A stretch of 7,071 bases of DNA. Source: Acidobacteriota bacterium. Its GTDB lineage: Bacteria > Acidobacteriota > Holophagae > Thermotomaculales > Thermotomaculaceae. The stretch covers positions 1-7,071 of the forward strand of contig QMQE01000135.1 of the NCBI GenBank assembly GCA_003650445.1, in the 5' to 3' direction. The stretch's first letter is position 1, and every line of letters begins with the position of its first letter. The translations under genes and the position numbers were made by a program. Below the pieces are notes generated by a model, which saw nothing but the letters and a program-made list of their open reading frames with translations, did not search any database and was not told the origin of the DNA. Shown in pieces: positions 1 to 6,253 of this stretch.

Positions 1-93
1 GCAATTACCCTGGGACTTAGAAAACGCATTGCAACAGCGATTTCCACACCGGGAACCTGGAAAGGGAGACTCATTGCCGGGAGAAGAATTTAA
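1..93 (+). CDS. Possible C-terminal fragment of an unidentified protein (5' end outside window)
   Basis: Frame 1 is open from the window edge to a TAA at 91-93 and reads as a basic 30-residue tail (ending KGRLIAGRRI). The stop falls exactly where the intergenic acacaaag-type repeat begins, which is why I favour this frame. Frame 2 is also open here and continues into the repeat, and one reverse frame is open too, so the coding frame is not certain. No family can be recognised from so short a piece. It might equally be non-coding. Confidence 0.35.
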   Translation, partial: AITLGLRKRIATAISTPGTWKGRLIAGRRI

Positions 94-117
94 CACAAGG
101 ACACAAAGGCGCAAAGG
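91..117 (+). repeat. Degenerate acacaaag-type intergenic repeat
   Basis: After the TAA at 91 the sequence runs as short near-repeats of a 7-9 base unit: acaagg, acacaaagg, cgcaaagg. Strings of this kind recur between genes in several environmental bacterial genomes. Only one copy is visible here, so its repeat status rests on its internal periodicity and on general knowledge. Function is unknown. Confidence 0.45.
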
Positions 118-345
118 TAAGATCAGATTAAGATTCGGATACGATTCGGAAACAACAGGGAACCCACTCTGAAAGAGTGATGGGTGATGAAGAAATGTTC
201 TGTGTTCAGTGTTCGATGTTCTGACCAAAGGGGAAGAGAGGGGACAGGGAATAGCCAACTCTTTGGTTTTTTCACCTCTACTTCTTTTTCTGCCGGACGC
301 GTGGATTGTGGAAAGCGGAGAATGGCCATTTCCCTTCTTTGCACG

Positions 346-360
346 CACTCGCACTTTCAC
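346..360 (-). repeat. Intergenic repeat element, copy 1 (reverse orientation)
   Basis: The reverse complement reads gtgaaagtgcgagtg, which matches 6207-6221 exactly over 15 bases. Similarity continues loosely on both sides (a flanking 'cgtgcaaag' here against 'tgtggagcaag' there). Together with the imperfect + strand copy at 431-455 it could form a long imperfect stem spanning about 341-455. Confidence 0.5.
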
Positions 361-430
361 TTGCAATACTTTGATTCAGTTCTCAAAGACAAGGTTAAGT
401 GAAAGGCAAGGTTGAAGGGCGAAACAGTGG

Positions 431-455
431 AAGTGTAAGTGCGCGTGCAAGCAAG
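431..455 (+). repeat. Intergenic repeat element, copy 2 (imperfect)
   Basis: This stretch reads aagtgtaagtgcgcgtgcaa and then gcaag. It resembles the reverse complement of 341-366 with a short gap (gtgaaagtgcgagtgcgtgc) and the element at 6207-6233 (shared 'aagtgcg' and 'gcaagaa'). It is a diverged member of the same family. Confidence 0.4.
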
Positions 456-545
456 AACGAGAAAGACAAAGAACCAACTGTCACTATTCCCTTTGCACAT
501 TGCACTTGCACTGTTCTGACGCCCACTCCTCAGAAAAACATGGGG

Positions 546-565
546 TATAATGACTGAATCAGTCA
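546..565 (+). promoter_or_regulatory. TATAAT box overlapping a perfect 15-base palindrome, upstream of the TSUP transporter
   Basis: A perfect -10 hexamer, TATAAT, lies at 546-551. Its last T opens the perfect inverted repeat TGACTGA-A-TCAGTCA (551-565), which would cover the transcription start. A repressor bound there would block initiation, so this looks like promoter plus operator for the transporter starting at 680. There is no good -35 hexamer at 16-18 bases spacing and no TGn extended -10, so an activator may be needed or the box may be fortuitous. The implied leader of roughly 120 bases contains a 9-codon frame (584-613). Confidence 0.4.
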
Positions 566-679
566 CCGAAGACTTCTTGGAGGATGACTAAAGACAAATT
601 TAAGATTGAGTAAGGGCAGAGAATAACCTCATTGACTTCTGTATTTAACCTTAGCCTCAACTTTGTCCGGAGAAAAGTT

Positions 680-1444
680 ATGGATATACTTTCACAGACA
701 ATTTTTCAGGGCTGGGGACAATACGTCCTTGTCGGGGCAATTGTGTTCCTTGGCCAGTTCATCTACACAGCGATTGGATTCGGCTCCGGAATGGTGACCG
801 TCTCGCTCCTTGCACTATTCTTTGGCAATATTGATGTATTTGTGCCGTTTTTTCTGCTGCTCTGTCTTCCCACCGAGCTTACCATCAGCTTCAAAGACCG
901 TGAATACATTAATTTTCACCGCACGGGGAAATTCCTTCTTTTCATTTTCCCTGGACTGATTGTCGGCGCAATTTTGTTGAAATCCGTCCCTGCCAGAAGT
1001 CTTCTCGTCTGGCTGGGCGCAATTGTGGCAATTTTGGCTGTTTATTACCTGTTTTTTGAAGAAAAAACCACTTTTACACTAAAAAATCCGGTGTGGATCC
1101 CGTTTTTCGGTGCCATCAGCGGCATCTTCGGTGGTGTGTACGGTATCAGCGGGCCGCCCCTGATTGTGTATTTCAAAGCACTGAAAATGGGCAAAACCAG
1201 TTTCCGTGTCGCTCTTCTCAGTATTTTTCTCGCAATGAGCATTTTCCGTACCGGCGTGTATGTCACCGTGCATCTCTACACCCCGCCCATTTTCACCTCT
1301 ACCATATTGGCCCTGCCCTTCGCGTTGCTGGGGACTCTCACGGGAATTCGGGCGCATAATCACATTCCGGAGCCGGTATTCAAAAAGTTGACCTCCATCG
1401 TCCTGCTGGTGTCCGGTGTCCTTCTATTGTGGAAAAATCTCTGA
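680..1444 (+). CDS. TSUP family membrane transporter (TauE/SafE, sulfite exporter-like)
   Basis: This is a 254-residue, very hydrophobic inner-membrane protein with about seven to eight predicted transmembrane segments, the usual size for the TauE/SafE (TSUP, PF01925) family. The family has two related halves, and each signature is visible: GFGSG at residues 33-37 in the first half and GGVYGISGPP at 151-160 in the second. Characterised members carry sulfite, sulfoacetate, taurine-derived sulfur compounds or other small organic anions across the membrane. The substrate of this one cannot be deduced. I chose ATG 680 because GGAGA (669-673) sits six bases upstream. A TTG at 632 would add 16 polar residues with no ribosome binding site. 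It stands alone on the + strand, possibly driven from the TATAAT at 546, and converges on the kinase gene across a 27-base gap. No neighbour suggests sulfur metabolism. Confidence 0.88.
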   Translation: MDILSQTIFQGWGQYVLVGAIVFLGQFIYTAIGFGSGMVTVSLLALFFGNIDVFVPFFLLLCLPTELTISFKDREYINFHRTGKFLLFIFPGLIVGAILLKSVPARSLLVWLGAIVAILAVYYLFFEEKTTFTLKNPVWIPFFGAISGIFGGVYGISGPPLIVYFKALKMGKTSFRVALLSIFLAMSIFRTGVYVTVHLYTPPIFTSTILALPFALLGTLTGIRAHNHIPEPVFKKLTSIVLLVSGVLLLWKNL

Positions 1445-1471
1445 TTTCAGAACTTCAGTATTGCAGGAAAA

Positions 1472-4400
1472 TCACAACTCGTCCAGCAACTTCAGAAACC
1501 CTTTTCGAATCGCTCCATATTCAATTAGACGCAGGTCCGGATCTTTTGCAATGAGCCGCATGATGAAATTCGATACCGGTTCAGGAACCCGGGGTTCCAC
1601 CGATTTCGGAGTTGCAGGCGTCCTGTACAAAACCGCATACATCAGTTCCGCCATATCTTCACCGGTGTAAGGAGTAATGCCGGTCACCATTTCGTAAACC
1701 ATTATACCCACAGCGTAGTAGTCCACTGAAAACGGTGCCTGCTTTTTCCCGCCCAGGTTTTCCGGCGGCACATACATAATGGTGCCGGCTATGAGTCCGG
1801 TTCGGGTCAGGGTCGTCGCATCGGATAATCGCGCAAGCCCCAGATCCAGCAATTTGACATTGGATCTGGCAAGTTCAACCGGGTCGTCCACCTCATCCAC
1901 AAGTTGAAAATCCGGTTTCTCCAGAATCATGGTGTTTTCAGGCTTCACGTCCCGGTGTACAATCCCTTTCTCATGAAGATAATGCAATGCATCACAGAGG
2001 ACAACAGCAATGGCCAGAGCAGCCCGGAGGCTCAATCCCTCTTCCATCCGTTCCCGAAGGGATATGCCCTGGCAGAACTCCATCGCATAGAACAGGCGGC
2101 CGCTCGCTTGACCGCTGTCATAAATTCGAACAATATTGGGATGGTCTATTTTCTGTCCCAGCTTACCCTCTCGGAGAAACCGTTTTTGTGCAGATTCATC
2201 CTTCACTTCCGAATCCATTACCTTCAGGGCTACGACTTCTTTTCCTTCTTTGGACACGGCCCGGTACACGGTTCCCATACCGCCACGGCCCAACGTGTCC
2301 AGAATCCGGTACTTCCCGAACACATGGGAAGACCGCCACTGCTTCACCATAAACCAGACACGGCTCATCCCCTTCGCCAACATATTCATCATCACCCCTG
2401 TAAAAACAAGCAGAAAAGCCAGAAACCAGATTGTCCGCCACCAGGGCGTCAGCACGGTAAAACTGAAACTTGCGGGAACTTTGCTCCAGACACCATCGTT
2501 ATTGGCTGCATAAAGCAGAAAGCGATAATCACCGGGGTCCAGATTGGTGTAGGCGACTTCCCGCTTCTGTGTGGTTTCAAAGTCCCGGTCAAATCCCTCC
2601 AACATGACCCGGTACTGGTTCCGGGATGGAATCAGGTAGGAAAGCCCTGCATATTGAATGGATAGCCGCCGCCATCCCGGTTTCAACTGCAATGGGGCAG
2701 AAATCGCCACCGGATGACCATCCACACGGACGTCTTCCACCACCACTGGCGGCGGAACGGTATTTTCAAGAACCTGGTCGGGATTCACCACGGCAAGGCC
2801 TTTAGGAGTGGGGAACCACACACGCCCTGATGTGTCCCGGCATCCTGCAGGTGATGTCCCCCCCATGCCTTCCCTGTCCGGCAGGCCGTCCGCCATACCA
2901 AACAGCCGAAAGACCGCCTTTCTCTTTTTATTCATTGCCTGATTCAGGATTTTTCTGGAAATCAAGGCAATCCCGTCTGCCGTGTTCATCCAGAACTGGC
3001 CGTTTTCATCCGGGACAATCTCATAAACGCTGTCGCTGGGGAGGCCGTCCCGCAAACCGAGGGTTTTGAAATCACCATCCCGAAATCGGGAAATCCCCTG
3101 ATCCGTTCCAATCCACAACGTCCCGTCTGTACTCGGTAGAACGCAAAAAACAAAGTTGGACGCCAGGCCATCTTTCTTATGAAATGCCCGGATTTCATCC
3201 CCTTTGATTCGATAAAGGCCATCAGCGGTTCCCACCCAGATAACATCCTTTACGCGCACAACGGAACGGATGGAAACCCTCTGCAGCCCCGCCGATTCGC
3301 CGAAAGGACCCAGCTTCCCCCCTTTCAATTGATACAGGCCCTGCAGGGTACCGATCCAGATTATTCCATTTTGCCCTTTTTCAATTGCATAAATCTTCCG
3401 GATTCCGGAAACGAGACATTGGTGAGTCTCCTTCCCGTGACGCCATTCCAGACTGAACATGCCACTGGACTCTGTCCCCACCAGTAACTCATAACCCGAC
3501 AGGGGGTAAAGCGATAACACCACCTTTCCTCCAAAAAGCGTCTGCACCGAACCATTCGGCTGAATCCATCCCAGGCCCTTCGGCGTACCGGCCCAGACCG
3601 AACCATCCCCGGTTGCTGCAACACAGAACGCGATGGAATGGGGTAATCCGTTTTTCTTTCCCAGACTGGTAAATGTCGTATCCCGAAACCGCCCCAGGCC
3701 CTGAATAGACCCCAACCAGATTGAGCCTTCCCTGTCCTCAAAAATGGAAGTCAAATTGCTGGATAACAACCCGTCCTTTTCTTCCATTTTCTCAACTTTT
3801 TCCTTCCACCGGCGAAAAATCCCCTGTCGTTCCGTCGCCACCCAGAATACATCCTCAGAATCAAGAAACACCGCATTTACAATTGAAGAACCGAAATCCG
3901 GCACAAATTCCACCGTCCGCCCTTCTGGTGGCAGGCGAAAAACACCGGAAATTGTCCCGATCCAGAGATTGTCATTTGCATCAACACAGATACAGGTGGG
4001 GGAAAACCTGGAATTCCTCCTTTGAATCAGCCTTGCGTGTCCGTCAACCCACAGAAAGAGCCCTCTTCCTGTTACCACCCACAACCCGCCAGCCGGTCGT
4101 ACAATCATGTCGTAAATTGGGCTTTTCAAATCCACATCGCTTAGCACTATCGCTTTGAAATGCTGCCCCTCTAAACGGCAGAGACCGCCTCGGGTTCCTA
4201 CCCAGAGTACCCCACGGTTGTCCACAATTAACTGCCGTATATCATTGTGGGGCAATCCGTCCCCGGTTCCGTATCGCCTGAATCTACCGCCTTGATTTCG
4301 AATCAGTCCATCCTGGGTAGCCACCCAGAAAGAGCCGTCTGATGTTTCTTCAATATCCATAACATCATTCACACGAAAAACTTCTGTCGTACGGTTGTTG

Positions 4401-4636
4401 AATTGCTCAAAATCAATGCCATCATACCGGATCAATCCCTTTTCTGTCCCGAACCATAAGTAGCCATCCCGGCTTTGAAAAATGCAATAGGTTCCACCCC
4501 CGGGATAGTTGCGGATAGCCTCCCACTGTTCCAAAGTGGCCCACTTCAACGGAACTTCCGGGGACAGGGCGAGACCGGGAATAGCAATTCCCAACCATAA
4601 AACAAGGCTAAAACAACGAATACTGGCTCTGTTCAT
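1472..4636 (-). CDS. Membrane sensor Ser/Thr kinase: signal peptide, 14-blade propeller, Y_Y_Y domain, TM, Hanks-type kinase
   Basis: This 1054-residue protein starts with a Sec-type signal peptide (about 1-24; hydrophobic core near LVLWLGIAIPGLAL). Fourteen Reg_prop-type blade motifs of the form (L/I/F/V)WxGTxxGL follow, centred near residues 60, 103, 144, 185, 224, 264, 306, 347, 385, 426, 466, 507, 548 and 606, which suits two seven-bladed propellers. A Y_Y_Y domain (about 625-730) and one membrane span (about 733-754) come next. The C-terminus (775-1050) is a protein kinase: glycine loop LGRGGMGTV (782-790), Lys805, Glu823, HRDVKPEN (Asp896), DLG in place of DFG (Asp931) and PPE (957-959). 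The catalytic residues are all present. In the known family this extracellular half is normally joined to a histidine kinase (hybrid two-component systems that bind glycans). Here it should sense a periplasmic ligand and phosphorylate Ser/Thr in the cytoplasm. It lies 32 bases after the small peptide gene, with only a weak ribosome binding site (AAGG touching the ATG), so it is probably made at low level from the same transcript. Confidence 0.92.
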   Translation of the reverse strand: MNRASIRCFSLVLWLGIAIPGLALSPEVPLKWATLEQWEAIRNYPGGGTYCIFQSRDGYLWFGTEKGLIRYDGIDFEQFNNRTTEVFRVNDVMDIEETSDGSFWVATQDGLIRNQGGRFRRYGTGDGLPHNDIRQLIVDNRGVLWVGTRGGLCRLEGQHFKAIVLSDVDLKSPIYDMIVRPAGGLWVVTGRGLFLWVDGHARLIQRRNSRFSPTCICVDANDNLWIGTISGVFRLPPEGRTVEFVPDFGSSIVNAVFLDSEDVFWVATERQGIFRRWKEKVEKMEEKDGLLSSNLTSIFEDREGSIWLGSIQGLGRFRDTTFTSLGKKNGLPHSIAFCVAATGDGSVWAGTPKGLGWIQPNGSVQTLFGGKVVLSLYPLSGYELLVGTESSGMFSLEWRHGKETHQCLVSGIRKIYAIEKGQNGIIWIGTLQGLYQLKGGKLGPFGESAGLQRVSIRSVVRVKDVIWVGTADGLYRIKGDEIRAFHKKDGLASNFVFCVLPSTDGTLWIGTDQGISRFRDGDFKTLGLRDGLPSDSVYEIVPDENGQFWMNTADGIALISRKILNQAMNKKRKAVFRLFGMADGLPDREGMGGTSPAGCRDTSGRVWFPTPKGLAVVNPDQVLENTVPPPVVVEDVRVDGHPVAISAPLQLKPGWRRLSIQYAGLSYLIPSRNQYRVMLEGFDRDFETTQKREVAYTNLDPGDYRFLLYAANNDGVWSKVPASFSFTVLTPWWRTIWFLAFLLVFTGVMMNMLAKGMSRVWFMVKQWRSSHVFGKYRILDTLGRGGMGTVYRAVSKEGKEVVALKVMDSEVKDESAQKRFLREGKLGQKIDHPNIVRIYDSGQASGRLFYAMEFCQGISLRERMEEGLSLRAALAIAVVLCDALHYLHEKGIVHRDVKPENTMILEKPDFQLVDEVDDPVELARSNVKLLDLGLARLSDATTLTRTGLIAGTIMYVPPENLGGKKQAPFSVDYYAVGIMVYEMVTGITPYTGEDMAELMYAVLYRTPATPKSVEPRVPEPVSNFIMRLIAKDPDLRLIEYGAIRKGFLKLLDEL
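1549..1696. repeat. Near-identical kinase tract, copy A (paralog of 6331-6478)
   Basis: These 148 bases inside the propeller-kinase gene match 6331-6478 at all but three positions (1570, 1664 and 1675). They encode the C-lobe from about residue 981 to 1029 (YEMVTGITPYTGEDMAEL onward). Outside the tract the two kinase genes differ much more, including at silent positions. This is a direct repeat on the same strand, 4782 bases apart. Confidence 0.85.
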
Positions 4637-4668
4637 CCTTACTAAACCGCACCCCCGATTCCAGACAC

Positions 4669-4806
4669 TTATTGCTTTCCTTTATCAGTACAATATTTCC
4701 CCGGTTTTTGTCCTTCAGAATCCACATTCGTCACCACCGCGTCAGCGGCTTCCATTTCGGCCAGTTCGGCTTCCAACCCTTTCAGTTTTTCACCCTGTTT
4801 TTCCAT
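4669..4806 (-). CDS. 45-residue small peptide overlapping the radical SAM gene; candidate RiPP precursor
   Basis: The ATG (4806-4804) lies inside the last codons of the radical SAM gene, in another frame, so the two genes overlap by 17 bases. An almost perfect Shine-Dalgarno, AAAGGAGG, lies six bases upstream, which is the main reason to treat this as a real gene. The product starts MEKQGEKLKGLEAELAEMEA. This part is rich in Glu, Lys and Leu and likely forms an amphipathic helix (about 5-22), as leader peptides often do. A more polar C-terminal part follows, with the single Cys at residue 39 in KPGKYCTDKG, and the stop is TAA. There is no signal peptide and no Gly-Gly site just before a core. 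The downstream sensor-kinase gene starts 32 bases later. By position, size and coupling to a SPASM radical SAM enzyme, it is a plausible substrate for that enzyme. I recognise no named peptide family. It could instead be a small partner protein of the enzyme or kinase. Confidence 0.7.
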   Translation of the reverse strand: MEKQGEKLKGLEAELAEMEAADAVVTNVDSEGQKPGKYCTDKGKQ

Positions 4807-6103
4807 GTTCTTCCTCCTTTATTCTGGAAAGTGTATATAGAATAACCGCCTCCCGCAGGCAGTGCTTCCACCTCGTACAAGCCGGACCCGGCCCCAGCCG
4901 CATCAAGCGGTCCGGACAGGATCCCATGCAGATGGGGAGAATGTCGCAGTCCCGGCACTCCTGCCAGTCCGTGGGAGTAAACTGGCGCCATCGCTTCAAA
5001 TCACCATTCAAATGGTTCGGGTCTGATATGTGTCCGATGACCTTTCCCGGATTTCCCACATCGTTCCAGCATTTTGTCAAAGAACCGTCCGGGGCTACCA
5101 CAAAGGCATTTTCCGAAATTGCCCCACATACCGGCATGGAAGGGAGTTCCAGCGCATCACATCGGCCTTCCTGGTAGCTGTCCAGCATAAAGTCCGCAAG
5201 TGTATCTGAAAAACCGCCTACATCCATGCAGGCATCCCGGTAAACCGCATCGGTATCTGAAATAGCTTCCACCATCCCGAGGGACAGTTCCACACGGGAA
5301 AGCAGGCCTGCTTCCCCCAGTATCTCTTTCACCCGTTTCCATGCGTCCCGGTTCTGTACGTCCAGGTTCACCCGAACCCGGACGGTTTCAAACAGGTCCA
5401 CCGTTTTCTTCAGGTTTTCCAGGATTATCGCAAACGTGCCACCACCACCCCTCAATGTTCGGCGCGTATCGTGGATTTCAGGGGGGCCATCCAGGGTAAC
5501 CTGAACTTCTCTGACCCCAGCCGCCGACACCTTCTCCGCGATGGGCCCTGACAACAGATAACCATTGGTCACCAGAGAAAAATCTGTGGTTACACTACTT
5601 ATAATTGCCAGTTTTTCCATTTCGTTGGTCAGGGTTACAACGGTGTCCGGTACCAGTAGCGGCTCCCCTCCGTACCACGTTACGGAAAGTTTACCCCCTG
5701 TTTCCAGTCTGGCCCGGACAAAGTCAAGAAGTTGATTCCCGGTTTTTCTGTCCATTTTCCCCGGTTGCCGGGATTCATAACAGTAGGGGCAGGCAAAGTT
5801 GCAATCCAGTGTCGGCGCAATGGTCAGGCTCAGCTTGTTTGTTGCTGTCCGCTTCTTTTCATAGCGTTCCAGCACTTCCTTCAGTTCATCTGTCCCCGTG
5901 GAAATCAACATACCGGTGTCCCTCAACATCTCAAGGACGCTGTCCGGCAGCTTCCGCCATCTCTCACTGTGATCGTCCACCGCCACCGGGTCAAAGTGCT
6001 GTGGCAACAGGCGCACCACCGCACCGGTCCGGGCGTTATACACAACCCGAAGTGTGTCTGCCATCTGGAAAAAGTGATTGTACCGGGATAACTTTTCCAT
6101 CAT
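4790..6103 (-). CDS. Radical SAM/SPASM protein, probable peptide maturase
   Basis: This 437-residue protein has the radical SAM [4Fe-4S] motif CNFACPYCYE (Cys 101, 105, 108), GGEP (145-148), TNGYLL (about 179) and a VQVTLDGPPEIHD strand (about 200). A C-terminal SPASM domain follows, with Cys 326 and 345, then CX2CX5CX3C (383, 386, 392, 396) and Cys 409 and 415, enough to hold auxiliary Fe-S clusters. SPASM enzymes generate a 5'-deoxyadenosyl radical to modify peptides or sulfatases. The N-terminal segment (SRYNHFF at 6-12, then VVYNARTGAVVRL) resembles the substrate-facing region of peptide maturases rather than sulfatase-maturing enzymes, and no sulfatase is nearby. I chose ATG 6103 because GAGG lies five bases upstream. 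A second ATG follows at once (6100), and TTG 6136 would add 11 residues without a good site. The gene overlaps the small peptide gene, its likely substrate. No transporter or protease gene is visible alongside. The reaction type cannot be read from sequence. Confidence 0.88.
   Translation of the reverse strand: MMEKLSRYNHFFQMADTLRVVYNARTGAVVRLLPQHFDPVAVDDHSERWRKLPDSVLEMLRDTGMLISTGTDELKEVLERYEKKRTATNKLSLTIAPTLDCNFACPYCYESRQPGKMDRKTGNQLLDFVRARLETGGKLSVTWYGGEPLLVPDTVVTLTNEMEKLAIISSVTTDFSLVTNGYLLSGPIAEKVSAAGVREVQVTLDGPPEIHDTRRTLRGGGGTFAIILENLKKTVDLFETVRVRVNLDVQNRDAWKRVKEILGEAGLLSRVELSLGMVEAISDTDAVYRDACMDVGGFSDTLADFMLDSYQEGRCDALELPSMPVCGAISENAFVVAPDGSLTKCWNDVGNPGKVIGHISDPNHLNGDLKRWRQFTPTDWQECRDCDILPICMGSCPDRLMRLGPGPACTRWKHCLREAVILYTLSRIKEEEHGKTG
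4813..4820 (-). promoter_or_regulatory. Strong ribosome binding site of the small peptide gene
   Basis: On the minus strand this reads AAAGGAGG followed by six bases (aagaac) and ATG, close to ideal pairing and spacing. It lies inside the radical SAM coding sequence, over its EEE codons. It is the strongest site of the minus-strand genes, which suggests the peptide is made in excess over the enzyme and the kinase. Confidence 0.75.
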
Positions 6104-6182
6104 ACCCGCCTCACCGGAATTCCCGTTTATTGACAAATGCCCGTGACGCCCGCCGCCACACTCAAGTTGTTCATTATCGACA

Positions 6183-6211
6183 AGTATATCACGGGACCAT
6201 GAACATGTGAA
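6183..6211 (-). promoter_or_regulatory. Sigma70-type promoter for the radical SAM - peptide - kinase genes
   Basis: On the minus strand TTCACA (6211-6206) and TATACT (6188-6183) are separated by exactly 17 bases, each matching the consensus at five of six positions. Transcription would start near 6176, leaving a leader of about 73 bases before ATG 6103. The -35 box overlaps the end of the intergenic repeat at 6207-6221. Confidence 0.5.
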
Positions 6212-6221
6212 AGTGCGAGTG
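6207..6221 (+). repeat. Intergenic repeat element, copy 3
   Basis: The sequence gtgaaagtgcgagtg is an exact 15-base match to the reverse complement of 346-360, and is followed by a looser match to 441-459 (gcaagaa). It sits in the 150-base gap between the two minus-strand gene groups and overlaps the -35 box of the predicted promoter. The rest of the gap holds only a short GC-poor stretch and a weak CTGTC/GACAG pair near 6239-6250. Confidence 0.5.
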
Positions 6222-6253
6222 TGTGGAGCAAGAAATCACTGTCCCGACAGGGA

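Larger units (their letters stand above)
94..545. other. Repeat-rich intergenic region without a convincing gene
   Basis: No open frame here has a ribosome binding site or protein-like composition. The short frames that exist translate low-complexity repeats, for example a reverse frame reading SEHRTLNTEHFF from the gttctgtgttcagtgttcga stretch near 196-220. The region contains an acacaaag-type repeat (91-117), a tgttcagtgttcgatgttct stretch (203-222), two inverted copies of a gtgaaagtgcgagtg-like element (346-360 and 431-455), and a third related stretch rich in 'gcacttgca' (491-512). CCAAAG (225-230) can pair with CTTTGG (261-266), which is followed by six T. The loop is 30 bases, so this is at best a weak terminator for the gene ending near 93. 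Confidence 0.6.

Noticed and set aside
1..60. Frame 2 (LPWDLENALQQRF) as the tail of an AAA ATPase
   Set aside because: The resemblance covers only a few residues, and what follows does not fit the family.
225..272. CCAAAG...CTTTGG followed by six T as a rho-independent terminator
   Set aside because: The stem is only six base pairs with a 30-base loop, too weak to call.
184..402. Open frames of about 70 codons on both strands in the left intergenic region
   Set aside because: They translate low-complexity intergenic repeats, overlap each other, and lack ribosome binding sites.
1904..2665. 253-codon + strand frame opposite the kinase domain
   Set aside because: It is antisense to a clear kinase, His/Pro-rich, and has no recognisable domain.
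4509..5177. 222-codon + strand frame across the peptide and radical SAM genes
   Set aside because: It lies opposite well-supported minus-strand genes and its translation has no protein-like pattern.
4790..6103. Radical SAM protein as an anaerobic sulfatase-maturing enzyme
   Set aside because: No sulfatase gene is present, and the N-terminal segment and overlapping small gene fit a peptide maturase better, although the SPASM fold is shared.
6239..6253. CTGTC/GACAG inverted repeat after the stop of the right-hand kinase as a terminator
   Set aside because: Five-base arms with almost no loop, and the T-rich run lies on the wrong side of it for this gene.
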